A stretch of 64,000 nucleotides of DNA from JAJRPT01 sp964465945 (GTDB lineage: Bacteria; Bacteroidota; Ignavibacteria; Kapaibacteriales; UBA2268), in contig CAYXMM010000006.1 in the NCBI GenBank assembly GCA_964465945.1, forward strand, positions 76,958 to 140,957, written 5' to 3'. Below are positions 46,807-56,048 of this stretch, in pieces (positions within the stretch are counted from its first letter, which is position 1; each line of letters begins with the position of its first letter). Below the pieces are notes generated by a model. The model was not told the origin of the DNA, did not search any database, and worked only from the letters and a program-made list of their open reading frames with translations. The position numbers and the translations under genes are program-made.

Positions 46807-48510
46807 ATGATACCTATCAATAACAAAATCGAATCTATCTGGCATCAGAAGTATGTGGTTATTGATGTTGAAACGACAGGACACAGTCCAACCGATCATA
46901 GAATTATTGAAATTGCTTATGTATTAATTGAAGGCGGGGAAATAATAAAAGAATTCTCCTCTTTGATAAATCCACATCAATTCATCCCTGTTTTCATTTC
47001 CAATATGACTGGAATTTCTAACGATATGGTTTATACAGCTCCTGAATCGAAAGAGGCGATGAAATCACTTTCTGAAATTCTTAATCAGAATGATGTTATT
47101 TTTGTAGCGCACAATGTAAACTTTGATTTAAAATTCGTTCAAGATACTTTTTCTCGCGACGGATACCATTTCCCTTCAATCGCTAAATTATGCACTTATA
47201 AGCTTGCGAAAAATTTATTACCAACTGAACAGAAGAAGAATGTTGGGGCTTTGGCGAATTACTTTAATATTAAAATTAAAGATAGACACCGTGCCTTAGG
47301 TGATGCAAAGGCAACAGCTTTAATTTTAATTGAATTATTAGAGATTTTAGAAAAAAAGCATGGTTTTACAGATATTTTACAAGTTCTAAATTTCCATGAT
47401 AAAAAGAATAATGCACAAAGAATAAAAAACAAACTTAATCCTGATATTTTAATTAAATTACAAAATTTACCAAACGCTCCTGGAGTTTATAAATTTTTTG
47501 ATGAAGGGAATAATATAATTTATATTGGAAAATCAATCGACTTAAAATCAAGAATAAATTCATACTTCCAAAATGGAGCTATACGAGCAAGAAAAGAGAT
47601 TGAATTAATTAATTGTATTCATAATATTGAAATAATTGAAACTAATACAGAATTATCTGCTCTTTTATTAGAAAATAAATTAATAAAAGAATTTAAACCT
47701 TATTTTAATAAAAAACAAAAATTAACTACAAAATATCCTTTTATTAAATTATCTTATAATGAATTATTTCCAAAAATATTTATTACTGAAAATATTGAAA
47801 ATGATGGAGCAGAATATTTTGGACCATTCAGAAATGTTAGTTTAACAGAAAATTTAATTAAAATAATTGATAATAATTTTAAATTAATTAAATGCGTGAG
47901 TCATGATAGTTATAAATTATGCACTCATTGTATTTATAATAAATTACACCGCTGTTTGGTACCCGAGGATATACATAATAATAATAAAAATTACTCTCTT
48001 GAATTAAAAAATGTAAAAGATTTTTTAAATGGTTTTTCTGATTCATTAATTAATGAATTAGAAAATATTATGATTAATTATGCTAATAATTTAAAATACG
48101 AAGAAGCTGCAATATTAAGAGACCAAATTAAAGACTTAAAATTACTATATGATAAATGCCAAAACTTACCTACTGCGATAAATAAAAATAATTTTATTTT
48201 TATGACCGTAGAAAACTCAAGAGATAAAACAATTAATTATTATTTTATTTCTAATGGTATTTTAAAATTAGAAAAAACTATAGGAAAACTTGCTAATTAT
48301 AATTTCGAAGAAATATTAAATAATATTTATTTTAATAATATTTATTATGAAGAAAAATATAATGAAATAGTAATAGAAGAAATGAGAATTGTTAATTCCT
48401 GGTTACATAAAAATAAGGATAATGGATATTTAATTCAAATAAAAAATAAAAGTATTGAAGAAATAAGCAATGAATTAAAAAATAATATTAAATATTTATC
48501 CTTTAATTAA
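46807..48510 (+). CDS. DEDDh exonuclease - GIY-YIG (UvrC/Cho-like) fusion nuclease
   Basis: The 567-residue protein joins two nucleases. Residues 15-185 are a DnaQ/Pol III epsilon-type DEDDh 3'-5' exonuclease (Asp20 and Glu22 in VIDVETTG, Asp107 in NVNFD, His161 and Asp166 in DRHRALGDA). Residues 222-305 are a GIY-YIG endonuclease as in UvrC (GVYKF, YIGKS, Arg249, Glu289 in LLLENKLI). A cluster of four cysteines (KC, LCTHC, RC) follows, where UvrC has its metal/FeS site. Then comes a UVR-type helical hairpin (LKYEEAAILRDQIKDL) for UvrB contact. The UvrC C-terminal RNase H-like nuclease and HhH parts are missing, so a Cho-like 3' incision role in excision repair is likely. Codon use is very AT-rich towards the 3' end. 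Confidence 0.88.
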   Translation: MIPINNKIESIWHQKYVVIDVETTGHSPTDHRIIEIAYVLIEGGEIIKEFSSLINPHQFIPVFISNMTGISNDMVYTAPESKEAMKSLSEILNQNDVIFVAHNVNFDLKFVQDTFSRDGYHFPSIAKLCTYKLAKNLLPTEQKKNVGALANYFNIKIKDRHRALGDAKATALILIELLEILEKKHGFTDILQVLNFHDKKNNAQRIKNKLNPDILIKLQNLPNAPGVYKFFDEGNNIIYIGKSIDLKSRINSYFQNGAIRARKEIELINCIHNIEIIETNTELSALLLENKLIKEFKPYFNKKQKLTTKYPFIKLSYNELFPKIFITENIENDGAEYFGPFRNVSLTENLIKIIDNNFKLIKCVSHDSYKLCTHCIYNKLHRCLVPEDIHNNNKNYSLELKNVKDFLNGFSDSLINELENIMINYANNLKYEEAAILRDQIKDLKLLYDKCQNLPTAINKNNFIFMTVENSRDKTINYYFISNGILKLEKTIGKLANYNFEEILNNIYFNNIYYEEKYNEIVIEEMRIVNSWLHKNKDNGYLIQIKNKSIEEISNELKNNIKYLSFN

Positions 48511-48511
48511 T

Positions 48512-49591
48512 TTATATCATTCCTTGTTTTAATAATTCTGTTCTTTCTGCCATTTGTAAATTTTCAATTACTGAATCTAAATTACCTTCCATAATTTCTT
48601 TTAAAGGATAATTCTTTGAATCTCCTTCAAGCCGATGATCTGTAAATCTATTTTGTGGGTAATTATATGTCCTTACCTTTTCTGACCTATCCCCAGACTT
48701 AACCATACTCTTTCTCTGAGAAGATATGTCGCCTACTTGTTTTTCTAATTCCAGCTCATAAAGTCTTGTTCTAAGAACCTTCATTGCCTTCTGTCTATTT
48801 TTTAATTGTGAACGTTCTTCTTGACAAGAAACCACAATACCTGTTGGAATATGTACCATTCTTACTGCTGTTTCAACTTTATTAACGTTCTGCCCACCTT
48901 TCCCCCCAGACCTAAATATATCAATTCTTAAATCTTCGTCTCTTATCTCAACATCAACATCTTCAGCTTCTGGTAACACAGCAACAGTAGCAGCAGAAGT
49001 ATGCACTCTACCGCTTGCTTCAGTTTCAGGGACTCTTTGAACTCTATGCACCCCAGATTCAAATTTTGTTTTTCCATATATTTCATCACCAGACATTGAA
49101 AATACAATCTCTTTAAAACCACCTTTATCAGCTTCATTTAATGAAATTATTTCAACTTTAAATCCTTTAATATCAGCCCAACGAGAATACATTCTATATA
49201 AATCTCCACAGAATATCCCTGCTTCATCGCCACCAGTCCCAGCTCTTAATTCAAATATACAATCCTTACTATCATTTGGGTCTTGAGGGATAAGTAATAT
49301 TTTTAAATCTTCTTCAAGTTTAGGAATTTCTAATTCTAATTCTTTGTTCTCTTCTTCTGCAAGATCTCTAAAATCAGAATCTTGAGTTTTATCTCGCATT
49401 ATAATTTTATTATTTTCGTAATTATTTAAAACTTTTAAATAATTTTCTGCGACATCAACAATGGGCGCTAAACGCTTTTGCTCCCTATTTAATTCGGTTA
49501 TCTTTTTTTGGTCTGAAATCACTTCTTGTGATGATAATTTTTCTAAATTATCATGGTATTTACTAATTAATTCTTTTAATTTTTCTTCCAT
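48512..49591 (-). CDS. prfA: Peptide chain release factor 1
   Basis: RF1 reads UAA and UAG stop codons and triggers peptide release. The 359 residues have the usual length. The codon-recognition tripeptide position is Pro188-Glu-Thr190 (RVPETEASGRVHTSAATV), the P-x-T type of RF1 rather than the SPF of RF2. The catalytic GGQ is at 232-234 (SGGKGGQNVN). The gene ends one base from the stop of the convergent nuclease fusion. It lies after the atp operon but is separated from it by a terminator, so it may have its own promoter in the 49592-49664 spacer. Confidence 0.95.
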   Translation of the reverse strand: MEEKLKELISKYHDNLEKLSSQEVISDQKKITELNREQKRLAPIVDVAENYLKVLNNYENNKIIMRDKTQDSDFRDLAEEENKELELEIPKLEEDLKILLIPQDPNDSKDCIFELRAGTGGDEAGIFCGDLYRMYSRWADIKGFKVEIISLNEADKGGFKEIVFSMSGDEIYGKTKFESGVHRVQRVPETEASGRVHTSAATVAVLPEAEDVDVEIRDEDLRIDIFRSGGKGGQNVNKVETAVRMVHIPTGIVVSCQEERSQLKNRQKAMKVLRTRLYELELEKQVGDISSQRKSMVKSGDRSEKVRTYNYPQNRFTDHRLEGDSKNYPLKEIMEGNLDSVIENLQMAERTELLKQGMI

Positions 49592-49664
49592 TTTTCACCT
49601 CAATTAATTTTATTATTTTATTTTTATTATTTTATTCAATAAAAATAATATTATAAATAAAAAA

Positions 49665-49687
49665 AAGGAGTCCAGTATAGACTCCTT
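49665..49687 (-). terminator. Terminator of the ATP synthase operon
   Basis: AAGGAGTC (49665-49672) pairs with GACTCCTT (49680-49687) around a seven-base loop, followed on the minus strand by a run of T. It sits 23 bp after the atpG stop. Confidence 0.85.
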
Positions 49688-49710
49688 CATTTTATATTTA
49701 AAATAAAATA

Positions 49711-50592
49711 CTAAGCATTTTCGAGAGCATTTGCTCCACCAACAATTTCTAACATTTCTGTTGTGATTGCGGCTTGTCTTTCTCTATTATAAACAATATT
49801 TAATTTATCGACTAGTTCTTTAGCATTATTTGTTGCATTATCCATAGCCATCATACGAGCAGCTTGTTCAGCAGCGTTTGATTCAAGCAAAAATCTCCAA
49901 ACAGAAATATTTAATAATTTTGGTAGCAAGACATCAAGAATTGATTTTTCGTTTGGTTCAAAGATATAGTCGGATTTCTTCTGTTCTTTTTCATTATTAG
50001 TCTGTATAGGTAAAATTTGGCTTAAAGTAGGAACTTGTTTAATTATATTAATAAAATTATTAACATAAACAAATACCCTATCAACCTCACCGCTTATGTA
50101 TTTACCTTTAACTTCGTCAATAATATTTTGAGCAGTTGAAAATTGTAAATTTGAGAACACATCAGGATACTTTGATACTATATCAAGATTAGTTTTACCA
50201 AAGAAAGAACCAGCTTTTTTGCCAACTGTAATTACTTTTACTTTAACATTTGGATGATTTTTCATAAAATCATCAGTAATGTACTTATAAGCTTCTTTAA
50301 AAAGTGCTGAATTAAAGCTTCCGCAAAGCCCTCTATCAGAGCCAATAATTACGAAAACAGCATTATTTACACTTTCTCTTCCTTCTGTTAAAGGATTTGA
50401 ATAATTATCGCCTAAACCAGATACAAGATTTCCAATCACTTCATTTAATTTCAAAACATAAGGTCTTGCCGATTCAATCGCAGTCTGAGCTCGTCTCAAC
50501 TTAGCGGCTGAAACCATTTTCATCGCCGAAGTAATTTTTGAAGTGTTTTTAACACTTTTAATTCTATTTCTAATTTCTCTTAAATTTGCCAT
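49711..50592 (-). CDS. atpG: ATP synthase F1 gamma subunit
   Basis: The gamma subunit is the rotor shaft of F1. The 293 residues start with the conserved helix LREIRNRIKSVKNTSKITSAMKMV and end with the paired C-terminal helix (EMLEIVGGANALENA). GSDRGLCGSFN is the central signature. The gene is last in the atp cluster, 7 bp after hldD, which separates it from atpA. Confidence 0.96.
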   Translation of the reverse strand: MANLREIRNRIKSVKNTSKITSAMKMVSAAKLRRAQTAIESARPYVLKLNEVIGNLVSGLGDNYSNPLTEGRESVNNAVFVIIGSDRGLCGSFNSALFKEAYKYITDDFMKNHPNVKVKVITVGKKAGSFFGKTNLDIVSKYPDVFSNLQFSTAQNIIDEVKGKYISGEVDRVFVYVNNFINIIKQVPTLSQILPIQTNNEKEQKKSDYIFEPNEKSILDVLLPKLLNISVWRFLLESNAAEQAARMMAMDNATNNAKELVDKLNIVYNRERQAAITTEMLEIVGGANALENA

Positions 50593-50599
50593 TTTATCA

Positions 50600-51559
50600 C
50601 TAAATAAATTGCCATTCTTTTACTAAATAATTCTGTACATAATCTGTTACAGAATCTTCAAAAGTCATAAATTTATAATCTAAAACACGATTAAATTTTT
50701 TCATATCAGCTAATGTGAAGTTTTGATATTGACCTTTAATATTTTCAGGCATATCGATATAATTAATCTTCACATCTTTACCTAAAGCATTAAAAACAGC
50801 ACTGGCTAAGTCATTCCAACTTTTTTTAACGCCAGTTCCTAAATTATATATACCTTTTATATCTTTTTTATAAAATTTATACATAACTTCAACAATATCT
50901 TTCACATATATGAAATCTCTAATCTGACCACCATCACTATACTTAGAATTATTAGACTTGAATAAGTTCACTTGTCCTTTTTCTAAAATTTGATGATAAG
51001 ATTTAAAAATCATACTTGCCATATTCCCTTTATGGTATTCATTCGGACCAAACACATTGAAGTATTTATATCCAGTTACTTTATCTAATAATTCATTGTC
51101 AAGCAACCACTTATCAAATAAATATTTAGAATATCCATAAGGATTCAAAGGTTTTAAATTATCAAAGAACTTGTCTGAGAAGCCGTTTTCACCCAGACCA
51201 TAAGTTGCAGCACTACTTGCGTAATGAAATGGAATTCCATATTCCAAAGCATATTCACAAAGAAATTTTGAATAATTAAGATTATTAATAATTAAATAAT
51301 CCATATTCAATTCAGTTGTAGAGGAGCATGCACCTAAGTGAAATATAGCTTCAATACTATTGCTTAAATCTCCACCCTCTATTATTTCAAGGAAATGTTC
51401 CTTGTTATAATAAGTTGTGAAATTTTTTCCAATTAAGTTTTTCCATTTAACAGATTCAGCAAGATTATCAACAATAATGACATCATTATGTCCCATATTG
51501 TTCAATTTTTTAAGAAAAACTGACCCTATAAATCCTGCTGCACCAGTTAAAACAATCAT
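50600..51559 (-). CDS. hldD: ADP-L-glycero-D-manno-heptose 6-epimerase
   Basis: This NAD(P)-dependent SDR epimerase makes the ADP-heptose used for the LPS inner core. The 319 residues show the Rossmann motif GAAGFIG (6-12), the catalytic Ser115/116 region (YASSAATYG), Tyr141-x-x-x-Lys145 (YGYSK), and HldD-specific stretches such as FHLGACSSTTE, YFNVFGPNEYHKG, MASMIFK and RDFIYVKD. It lies inside the ATP synthase cluster, 6 bp from the stop of atpA and 7 bp from the start of atpG, so it must share their transcript. Other heptose genes are not in the window. Confidence 0.93.
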   Translation of the reverse strand: MIVLTGAAGFIGSVFLKKLNNMGHNDVIIVDNLAESVKWKNLIGKNFTTYYNKEHFLEIIEGGDLSNSIEAIFHLGACSSTTELNMDYLIINNLNYSKFLCEYALEYGIPFHYASSAATYGLGENGFSDKFFDNLKPLNPYGYSKYLFDKWLLDNELLDKVTGYKYFNVFGPNEYHKGNMASMIFKSYHQILEKGQVNLFKSNNSKYSDGGQIRDFIYVKDIVEVMYKFYKKDIKGIYNLGTGVKKSWNDLASAVFNALGKDVKINYIDMPENIKGQYQNFTLADMKKFNRVLDYKFMTFEDSVTDYVQNYLVKEWQFI

Positions 51560-51565
51560 CTTAAA

Positions 51566-53119
51566 CTAGCTTAAAGTTCTTTTAAAAGACTCAACAAATT
51601 TTTCAATTGTTGGGTTTAAAACTCCATTAATTTCATCTGTCAACGCTTTTTGAATTCTAATTTTTTCTAATAAATCTTTATGTTGAGTCTCAAGTAATGT
51701 TAAGAATTCTTCTTCAAATCTTTTTAAAGATTCAACTGGAAGAGCATCTAAATGACCTGAAGTAGCTGCAACAATTAGCACGACTTGCTTTTCAACAGCT
51801 AAAGGTTGGAATTGACCTTGTTTCAATATTTCAGTCAATCTTTGACCTCTTGTAAGTTGTGCAAGAGTAGATTTATCTAAGTCAGAACCAAATTTAGCAA
51901 ACGCTTCAAGCTCTCTAAATAATGCTAACTCAAGTTTCAAAGGACCAGCAACTTTTTTCATCGCTTTAACTTGTGCGGCACTACCAACACGAGATACAGA
52001 GATACCAACGTTAAGAGCAGGACGAATACCAGAGTTAAATAAGTTTTGCTCTAAGTAAATTTGCCCGTCAGTAATTGAAATCACATTCGTAGGAATATAC
52101 GCAGAAACGTCCCCTGCTTGAGTTTCAATAATTGGTAAAGCAGTTAAAGAACCGGCACCATTAGCATCGGAGAATTTTGCCGCTCTTTCTAATAATCTTG
52201 AATGTAAGTAGAATACGTCACCAGGGTATGCTTCACGTCCTGGAGGTCTTCTTAATAATAACGATACTTGTCTATAAGCTGTAGCTTGTTTAGATAAGTC
52301 ATCATAAATAATCAAAGCGTGCATACCATTATCTCTAAAGTATTCACCCATAGAACAACCACAATAAGGAGCAATAAATTGTAATGGAGCAGGGTCTGAT
52401 GCGTTTGCTGCTACAATAGTAGTATATTCCATAGCACCATTTTTCTCAAGTATATTTTGCACTTGAGCCACAGTTGAACCTTTTTGACCAATAGCAACAT
52501 ACACACAAAAAACAGGTTGAACACCAGCTGCTTTTGCTTCTTCAGAGTGAGTATATTTTTGATTAATAATAGTATCAATAGCAACAGCAGTTTTACCTGT
52601 TTGTCTATCACCAATGATAAGTTCTCTTTGCCCTCTTCCGATAGGGATAAGAGCATCAATAGCTTTAATACCAGTTTGTAATGGCTCAGTAACGGGCTGT
52701 CTATCAATTACACCAGGTGCTTTTCTTTCAACTGGATAAGTATGAGAAGTTTTAATTGCACCTTTGCCATCAATAGCTTGACCTAATGGATTAACAACTC
52801 TGCCTAATAATTCTTTTCCAACAGGAACAGAAGCAATTTTACCAGTTCTTTTTACAGAATCACCTTCTTTAACACTTCTATCCTCACCAAATAATACAAC
52901 CCCAACATTATCTTCTTCCAAGTTTAGAGCCATTCCCATAACTCCGTTAGGGAACTCAACAAGTTCAGACATCATAACTTTAGTTAGCCCATAAACACGA
53001 GCTACCCCGTCCCCAACTTGTAGAACTGTTCCAACCTCATAAATGTCAGCATCATTTTCAAACCCAGAAAGCTGTCTTCTGAGTATCGCTGATATTTCTT
53101 CTGGTCTTACGTCTGCCAT
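51566..53119 (-). CDS. atpA: ATP synthase F1 alpha subunit
   Basis: The alpha subunit is the non-catalytic nucleotide-binding subunit of F1. It has 517 residues, with the P-loop GDRQTGKT at 170-177, the arginine-finger region ISVSRVGSAAQ and the N-terminal stalk-binding segment. All hallmarks are present. It follows atpH by 23 bp, with AAAGG before the ATG. The beta and epsilon genes (atpD, atpC) are not adjacent, as in many Bacteroidota/Chlorobiota where they sit elsewhere. Confidence 0.97.
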   Translation of the reverse strand: MADVRPEEISAILRRQLSGFENDADIYEVGTVLQVGDGVARVYGLTKVMMSELVEFPNGVMGMALNLEEDNVGVVLFGEDRSVKEGDSVKRTGKIASVPVGKELLGRVVNPLGQAIDGKGAIKTSHTYPVERKAPGVIDRQPVTEPLQTGIKAIDALIPIGRGQRELIIGDRQTGKTAVAIDTIINQKYTHSEEAKAAGVQPVFCVYVAIGQKGSTVAQVQNILEKNGAMEYTTIVAANASDPAPLQFIAPYCGCSMGEYFRDNGMHALIIYDDLSKQATAYRQVSLLLRRPPGREAYPGDVFYLHSRLLERAAKFSDANGAGSLTALPIIETQAGDVSAYIPTNVISITDGQIYLEQNLFNSGIRPALNVGISVSRVGSAAQVKAMKKVAGPLKLELALFRELEAFAKFGSDLDKSTLAQLTRGQRLTEILKQGQFQPLAVEKQVVLIVAATSGHLDALPVESLKRFEEEFLTLLETQHKDLLEKIRIQKALTDEINGVLNPTIEKFVESFKRTLS

Positions 53120-53142
53120 AATAAAAACCTTTAAATTTAATT

Positions 53143-53688
53143 TTAATTAATATTCGATGTTAGTGAAACTTTTATAGCTTCTAATTTAGATTTAATTGAG
53201 GCATCATAAACCCAGTCATTAATCTGAATTTTAATACCACCTTTTAATTTTTTATCAACTTTGAACTCAGATACTACTTTAATATCAAGTTCTTTTGAAA
53301 CTTTACTTTCGATATTAGATTTCATTGAATCATCTAATTCAATAGCAGTTACTATTTCAATTGGTGTTAAACCCTTTTCTTTATTATAAAGAAAAACAAA
53401 CTCACTTATAATAGCTGCAGTTAAATGCTCTCTTTTCTTTTTAATAAGAAGATTAAGAAATTGTGTTGAAATTTTATTAACCTTAGCTTCAAAAACTTCA
53501 TTAAACACAGATATTTTTTTATCCGGGTGAATAACTGGACTTAAAACAAAATTACTAAACTCACGAGAAGATTTAATAACATTTTGAACTGATATCAAAT
53601 CTGTTAAAACAGCTTCAAGTAAATTATTTTCTTTAGCGATTTCAAAGATAGCAAGAGCATACCTATTCGCGGCTTTAGTATTAGTCAT
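53143..53688 (-). CDS. atpH: ATP synthase F1 delta subunit
   Basis: At 181 residues this is the delta (OSCP) subunit linking F1 to the b stalk. The N-terminal helical bundle (ANRYALAIFEIAKENNLLEA) and the C-terminal DKKLKGGIKIQINDWVYDASIKSKL signature are typical. It lies 3 bp after atpF. Confidence 0.93.
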   Translation of the reverse strand: MTNTKAANRYALAIFEIAKENNLLEAVLTDLISVQNVIKSSREFSNFVLSPVIHPDKKISVFNEVFEAKVNKISTQFLNLLIKKKREHLTAAIISEFVFLYNKEKGLTPIEIVTAIELDDSMKSNIESKVSKELDIKVVSEFKVDKKLKGGIKIQINDWVYDASIKSKLEAIKVSLTSNIN

Positions 53689-53691
53689 TTT

Positions 53692-54186
53692 TTAATTTTT
53701 ATTAATGTTACTAATATATTTTTCAATTAAAGATTTGTGCTTATCGGCATCAAGTTTTTCTTCAAGAACTTTTTCAGTAGCCATAATCACAAGGTCAGCA
53801 ACTTCTTTTCTTAACTCAGAAATAGCATTTTCTTTATTTCTTTCGATTTCTTTTTTAGCTTCATCTACTTTTTGATTTCTAATAACATTAGCTTCTTCAG
53901 TAGCAACTTGAATAATTTTCTCAGCTTGTGACTTGCCATTAGCAAGCAAAGATTGAATTTCTCTTTGAGTATTATCTAATTTAGCTTGGCTTTCAGCAAG
54001 AATTTCTTGAGCTTTTTTATTGCTTTCTTCAGCGCTTAAAATTGCATTATTAATACCTTCTTCTCTATCGTGAAGTGCTTTAATAATAGCAGGAAATGCA
54101 AATTTAGATAAGATAAAGAATACAATTCCAAATATAATTACAGACCAAATAAAGAGACCGGGACTGACATTAATTAAACTTTCCAT
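53692..54186 (-). CDS. atpF: ATP synthase Fo b subunit
   Basis: The 164-residue protein has one N-terminal membrane helix (LFIWSVIIFGIVFFILSKFAF) and a long charged coiled coil (AEESNKKAQEILAESQAKL onwards), the classic b-subunit stalk. It is separated from atpE by 68 bp holding a strong hairpin, the longest spacer inside the cluster, so its expression may be set below that of atpE. Confidence 0.93.
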   Translation of the reverse strand: MESLINVSPGLFIWSVIIFGIVFFILSKFAFPAIIKALHDREEGINNAILSAEESNKKAQEILAESQAKLDNTQREIQSLLANGKSQAEKIIQVATEEANVIRNQKVDEAKKEIERNKENAISELRKEVADLVIMATEKVLEEKLDADKHKSLIEKYISNINKN

Positions 54187-54216
54187 ATTGATTTTAACCT
54201 AAGATTATTTTAAAAT

Positions 54217-54242
54217 AAGCGTGCTTACTCAAAAGCACGCTT
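54217..54242 (-). terminator. Intra-operon hairpin between atpE and atpF
   Basis: The perfect 10-bp stem AAGCGTGCTT (54217-54226) / AAGCACGCTT (54233-54242) with a six-base loop is followed on the minus strand by ATTTTAAAATAA. The T-run is weak, so it may act as a partial terminator or as a 3' stabiliser for the atpB-atpE message. Confidence 0.7.
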
Positions 54243-54254
54243 TATAAATAAAAA

Positions 54255-54482
54255 TTATACGTTTGGAGATTGAATAAATAAGAATAACATACAAACGATA
54301 ATTGCAAAGAATGCAACACCCTCAATTAACGCAGCAGCGATAATCATTGTTGTTCTTAAATCACCAGCAGCTTCTGGTTGTCTTGCAGCACCTTCTAAGG
54401 CAGCCGCAGCTAATTTACCAATTCCTAATCCAGCACCAACTACAGCTAAACCAGCTCCTATTGCAGCACCTAATAATCCCAT
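54255..54482 (-). CDS. atpE: ATP synthase Fo c subunit
   Basis: The 75-residue hairpin protein has two membrane helices and the polar loop ARQPEA. The ion-binding carboxylate is Glu54 in ALIEGVAFF. The Gln and Ser/Thr ligands of Na+-type c rings are absent, so it should be H+-coupled. Helix 1 is Gly/Ala-rich (GAAIGAGLAVVGAGLGIG) for ring packing. AGGAG lies 8 nt before the ATG, one of the best ribosome binding sites in the window, fitting the need for many copies. Confidence 0.96.
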   Translation of the reverse strand: MGLLGAAIGAGLAVVGAGLGIGKLAAAALEGAARQPEAAGDLRTTMIIAAALIEGVAFFAIIVCMLFLFIQSPNV

Positions 54483-54521
54483 GTTATTACTCCTTTTAAA
54501 TTAATTATATTTGTTAAAAAA

Positions 54522-55487
54522 TTAATGACTATGTGCCTCATCATGAACATGTCCAACAGCTAAACTAACAAAGATTGCTGTCAACATCGTAAAAATATAA
54601 GCATGCAAGAATGCAACTAATATTTCAAGCATAAAAATAAAAATTGAAAATCCTACTAAAATTGGAGACATTAATAAACCGAAAAGGAATATCAATCCAA
54701 TTAAAATATAAAGTACAACGTGTCCCGCAACCATATTTGCAAAAAGACGCATAGCCAATGCGAATGGCTTAACAAGCATACCCATTATTTCCAATGGAAC
54801 CATTAGTGGTGCTAACCATATTGGTGCTCCACCTAATAAATGGGCTAACCAATGTCCTATACCCGTTCTAACGATAGCTACTATATTGATAACGAAAAAG
54901 GCAATAATTGCCAAAGCAGACGTTGTCCCCAAGTTTCCTGTTGCTGCATGCCCACCTGGTACCATACCTAATAAGTTAACTACTAAAATAAAGAAAAATA
55001 GAGTTAAAAAATATGGTAATAGCATTTTTGAAGTTTTAGTATCTAAATTCGGTTTGACTACATCTTCTCTGACGAAAAGAATTAATGATTCCATTAGGTT
55101 TTGAAATCCAGAAGGTGCTTTCTTTGGCTCCTTCCTATATTTTCCTGAGATTTTAAAGAATGCAGTAATAACTAATACTGCTGCAATAAATTGAAATGCT
55201 ACCAAGTTAGTAACAGTTAAATCTAAATCAGGAGCTTGATGATCTGATGTTCTTACTGGATGGTGATGTTCGAATATATAATCACCACTTGCTTCCATTG
55301 ACTTTTTATTTGAAAAGAAGTGAAAACTTCCTTTATCATAAAATATAAATGGAAGAATGTCGAAATGAAAAGTGCTGTAATTAAACTCATAATGGTCGCC
55401 AATACCACCCAATAGCTCAACTATCTTATCACTCGGATTATCAGAACTTGGCTTGTGGACTTCAGTCTGCAAACTATCTTGACTCAT
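54522..55487 (-). CDS. atpB: ATP synthase Fo a subunit
   Basis: The a subunit forms the proton half-channels next to the c ring. The 321 residues include a hydrophilic N-terminal extension of about 100 residues, rich in His and Asp, as usual in Bacteroidota/Chlorobiota. Membrane helices follow, with the essential arginine in KPFALAMRLFANMVAGH. The C-terminus is His-rich (GHVHDEAHSH). Confidence 0.95.
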   Translation of the reverse strand: MSQDSLQTEVHKPSSDNPSDKIVELLGGIGDHYEFNYSTFHFDILPFIFYDKGSFHFFSNKKSMEASGDYIFEHHHPVRTSDHQAPDLDLTVTNLVAFQFIAAVLVITAFFKISGKYRKEPKKAPSGFQNLMESLILFVREDVVKPNLDTKTSKMLLPYFLTLFFFILVVNLLGMVPGGHAATGNLGTTSALAIIAFFVINIVAIVRTGIGHWLAHLLGGAPIWLAPLMVPLEIMGMLVKPFALAMRLFANMVAGHVVLYILIGLIFLFGLLMSPILVGFSIFIFMLEILVAFLHAYIFTMLTAIFVSLAVGHVHDEAHSH

Positions 55488-55530
55488 AGTATGTTTTTCT
55501 CTTAAATTATGTTTTTCGATTTTTGCAAAA

Positions 55531-55815
55531 TTATCGTTGCAAATTTAAGAATTTATTTTTTCTTAAAAAAAATAAAATTTCAAAAATCATCAAAATCACA
55601 TAACTTATAAATAAAGTTATGACAAATTCTATCAAATTCATCTTTACAAAAAGCATTACTATCAAGGTACCAAATAGCAAGAACATAAAGCCAGCAACTA
55701 ATGAAATAAAAAATCCTTTCATTAAATTTTTTTTATCTTTTGCTGTTACTTTTAAAATAAATATGTTTATAATAAATTTAATTAGAGGAAGAGTTATCCC
55801 CAGAATTATTTCCAT
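55531..55815 (-). CDS. Small membrane protein at the AtpI position of the atp cluster
   Basis: The 94-residue protein has three hydrophobic helices and a basic C-terminus (FFLRKNKFLNLQR). By place (between the AtpZ-like gene and atpB) it corresponds to the AtpI-type assembly factors that help form the c ring, but sequence evidence for AtpI itself is thin. Its start overlaps the AtpZ-like gene by 38 bp, so the two are co-translated. Confidence 0.65.
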   Translation of the reverse strand: MEIILGITLPLIKFIINIFILKVTAKDKKNLMKGFFISLVAGFMFLLFGTLIVMLFVKMNLIEFVITLFISYVILMIFEILFFLRKNKFLNLQR

Positions 55816-56035
55816 TTTTTGATTTCCCTAATTGAGTTATCTTGAAAAACATTCGTATAAAACCACCAATTACACTAAAGAGTATCATTAAAATTGTAAT
55901 TATATTCCCAGTTTCAAATTTTTTATCGAACCATTGACCTAATAAAACAAATATTAAAACAGAAAAAGCAAATTCACCACCTAACGTAATATAAGGCGAT
56001 AATTCTTGCATAACTTTATTTTGTTGCTTTGCCAA
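55778..56035 (-). CDS. AtpZ/AtpI family ATP synthase accessory protein
   Basis: This 85-residue protein has two membrane helices with the family pattern YITLGGEFAFSVLIFVLLGQWFD and a G-x-x-x-G-rich second helix, then a hydrophilic Asn/Ser tail. It is the small subunit-like protein found at the head of many atp operons, implicated with AtpI in c-ring assembly or Mg2+ supply. It starts the atp genes 13 bp after rnr, so rnr and the atp genes are probably read together. Confidence 0.78.
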   Translation of the reverse strand: MAKQQNKVMQELSPYITLGGEFAFSVLIFVLLGQWFDKKFETGNIITILMILFSVIGGFIRMFFKITQLGKSKNGNNSGDNSSSN

Positions 56036-56048
56036 TTTTAATCCTTAA

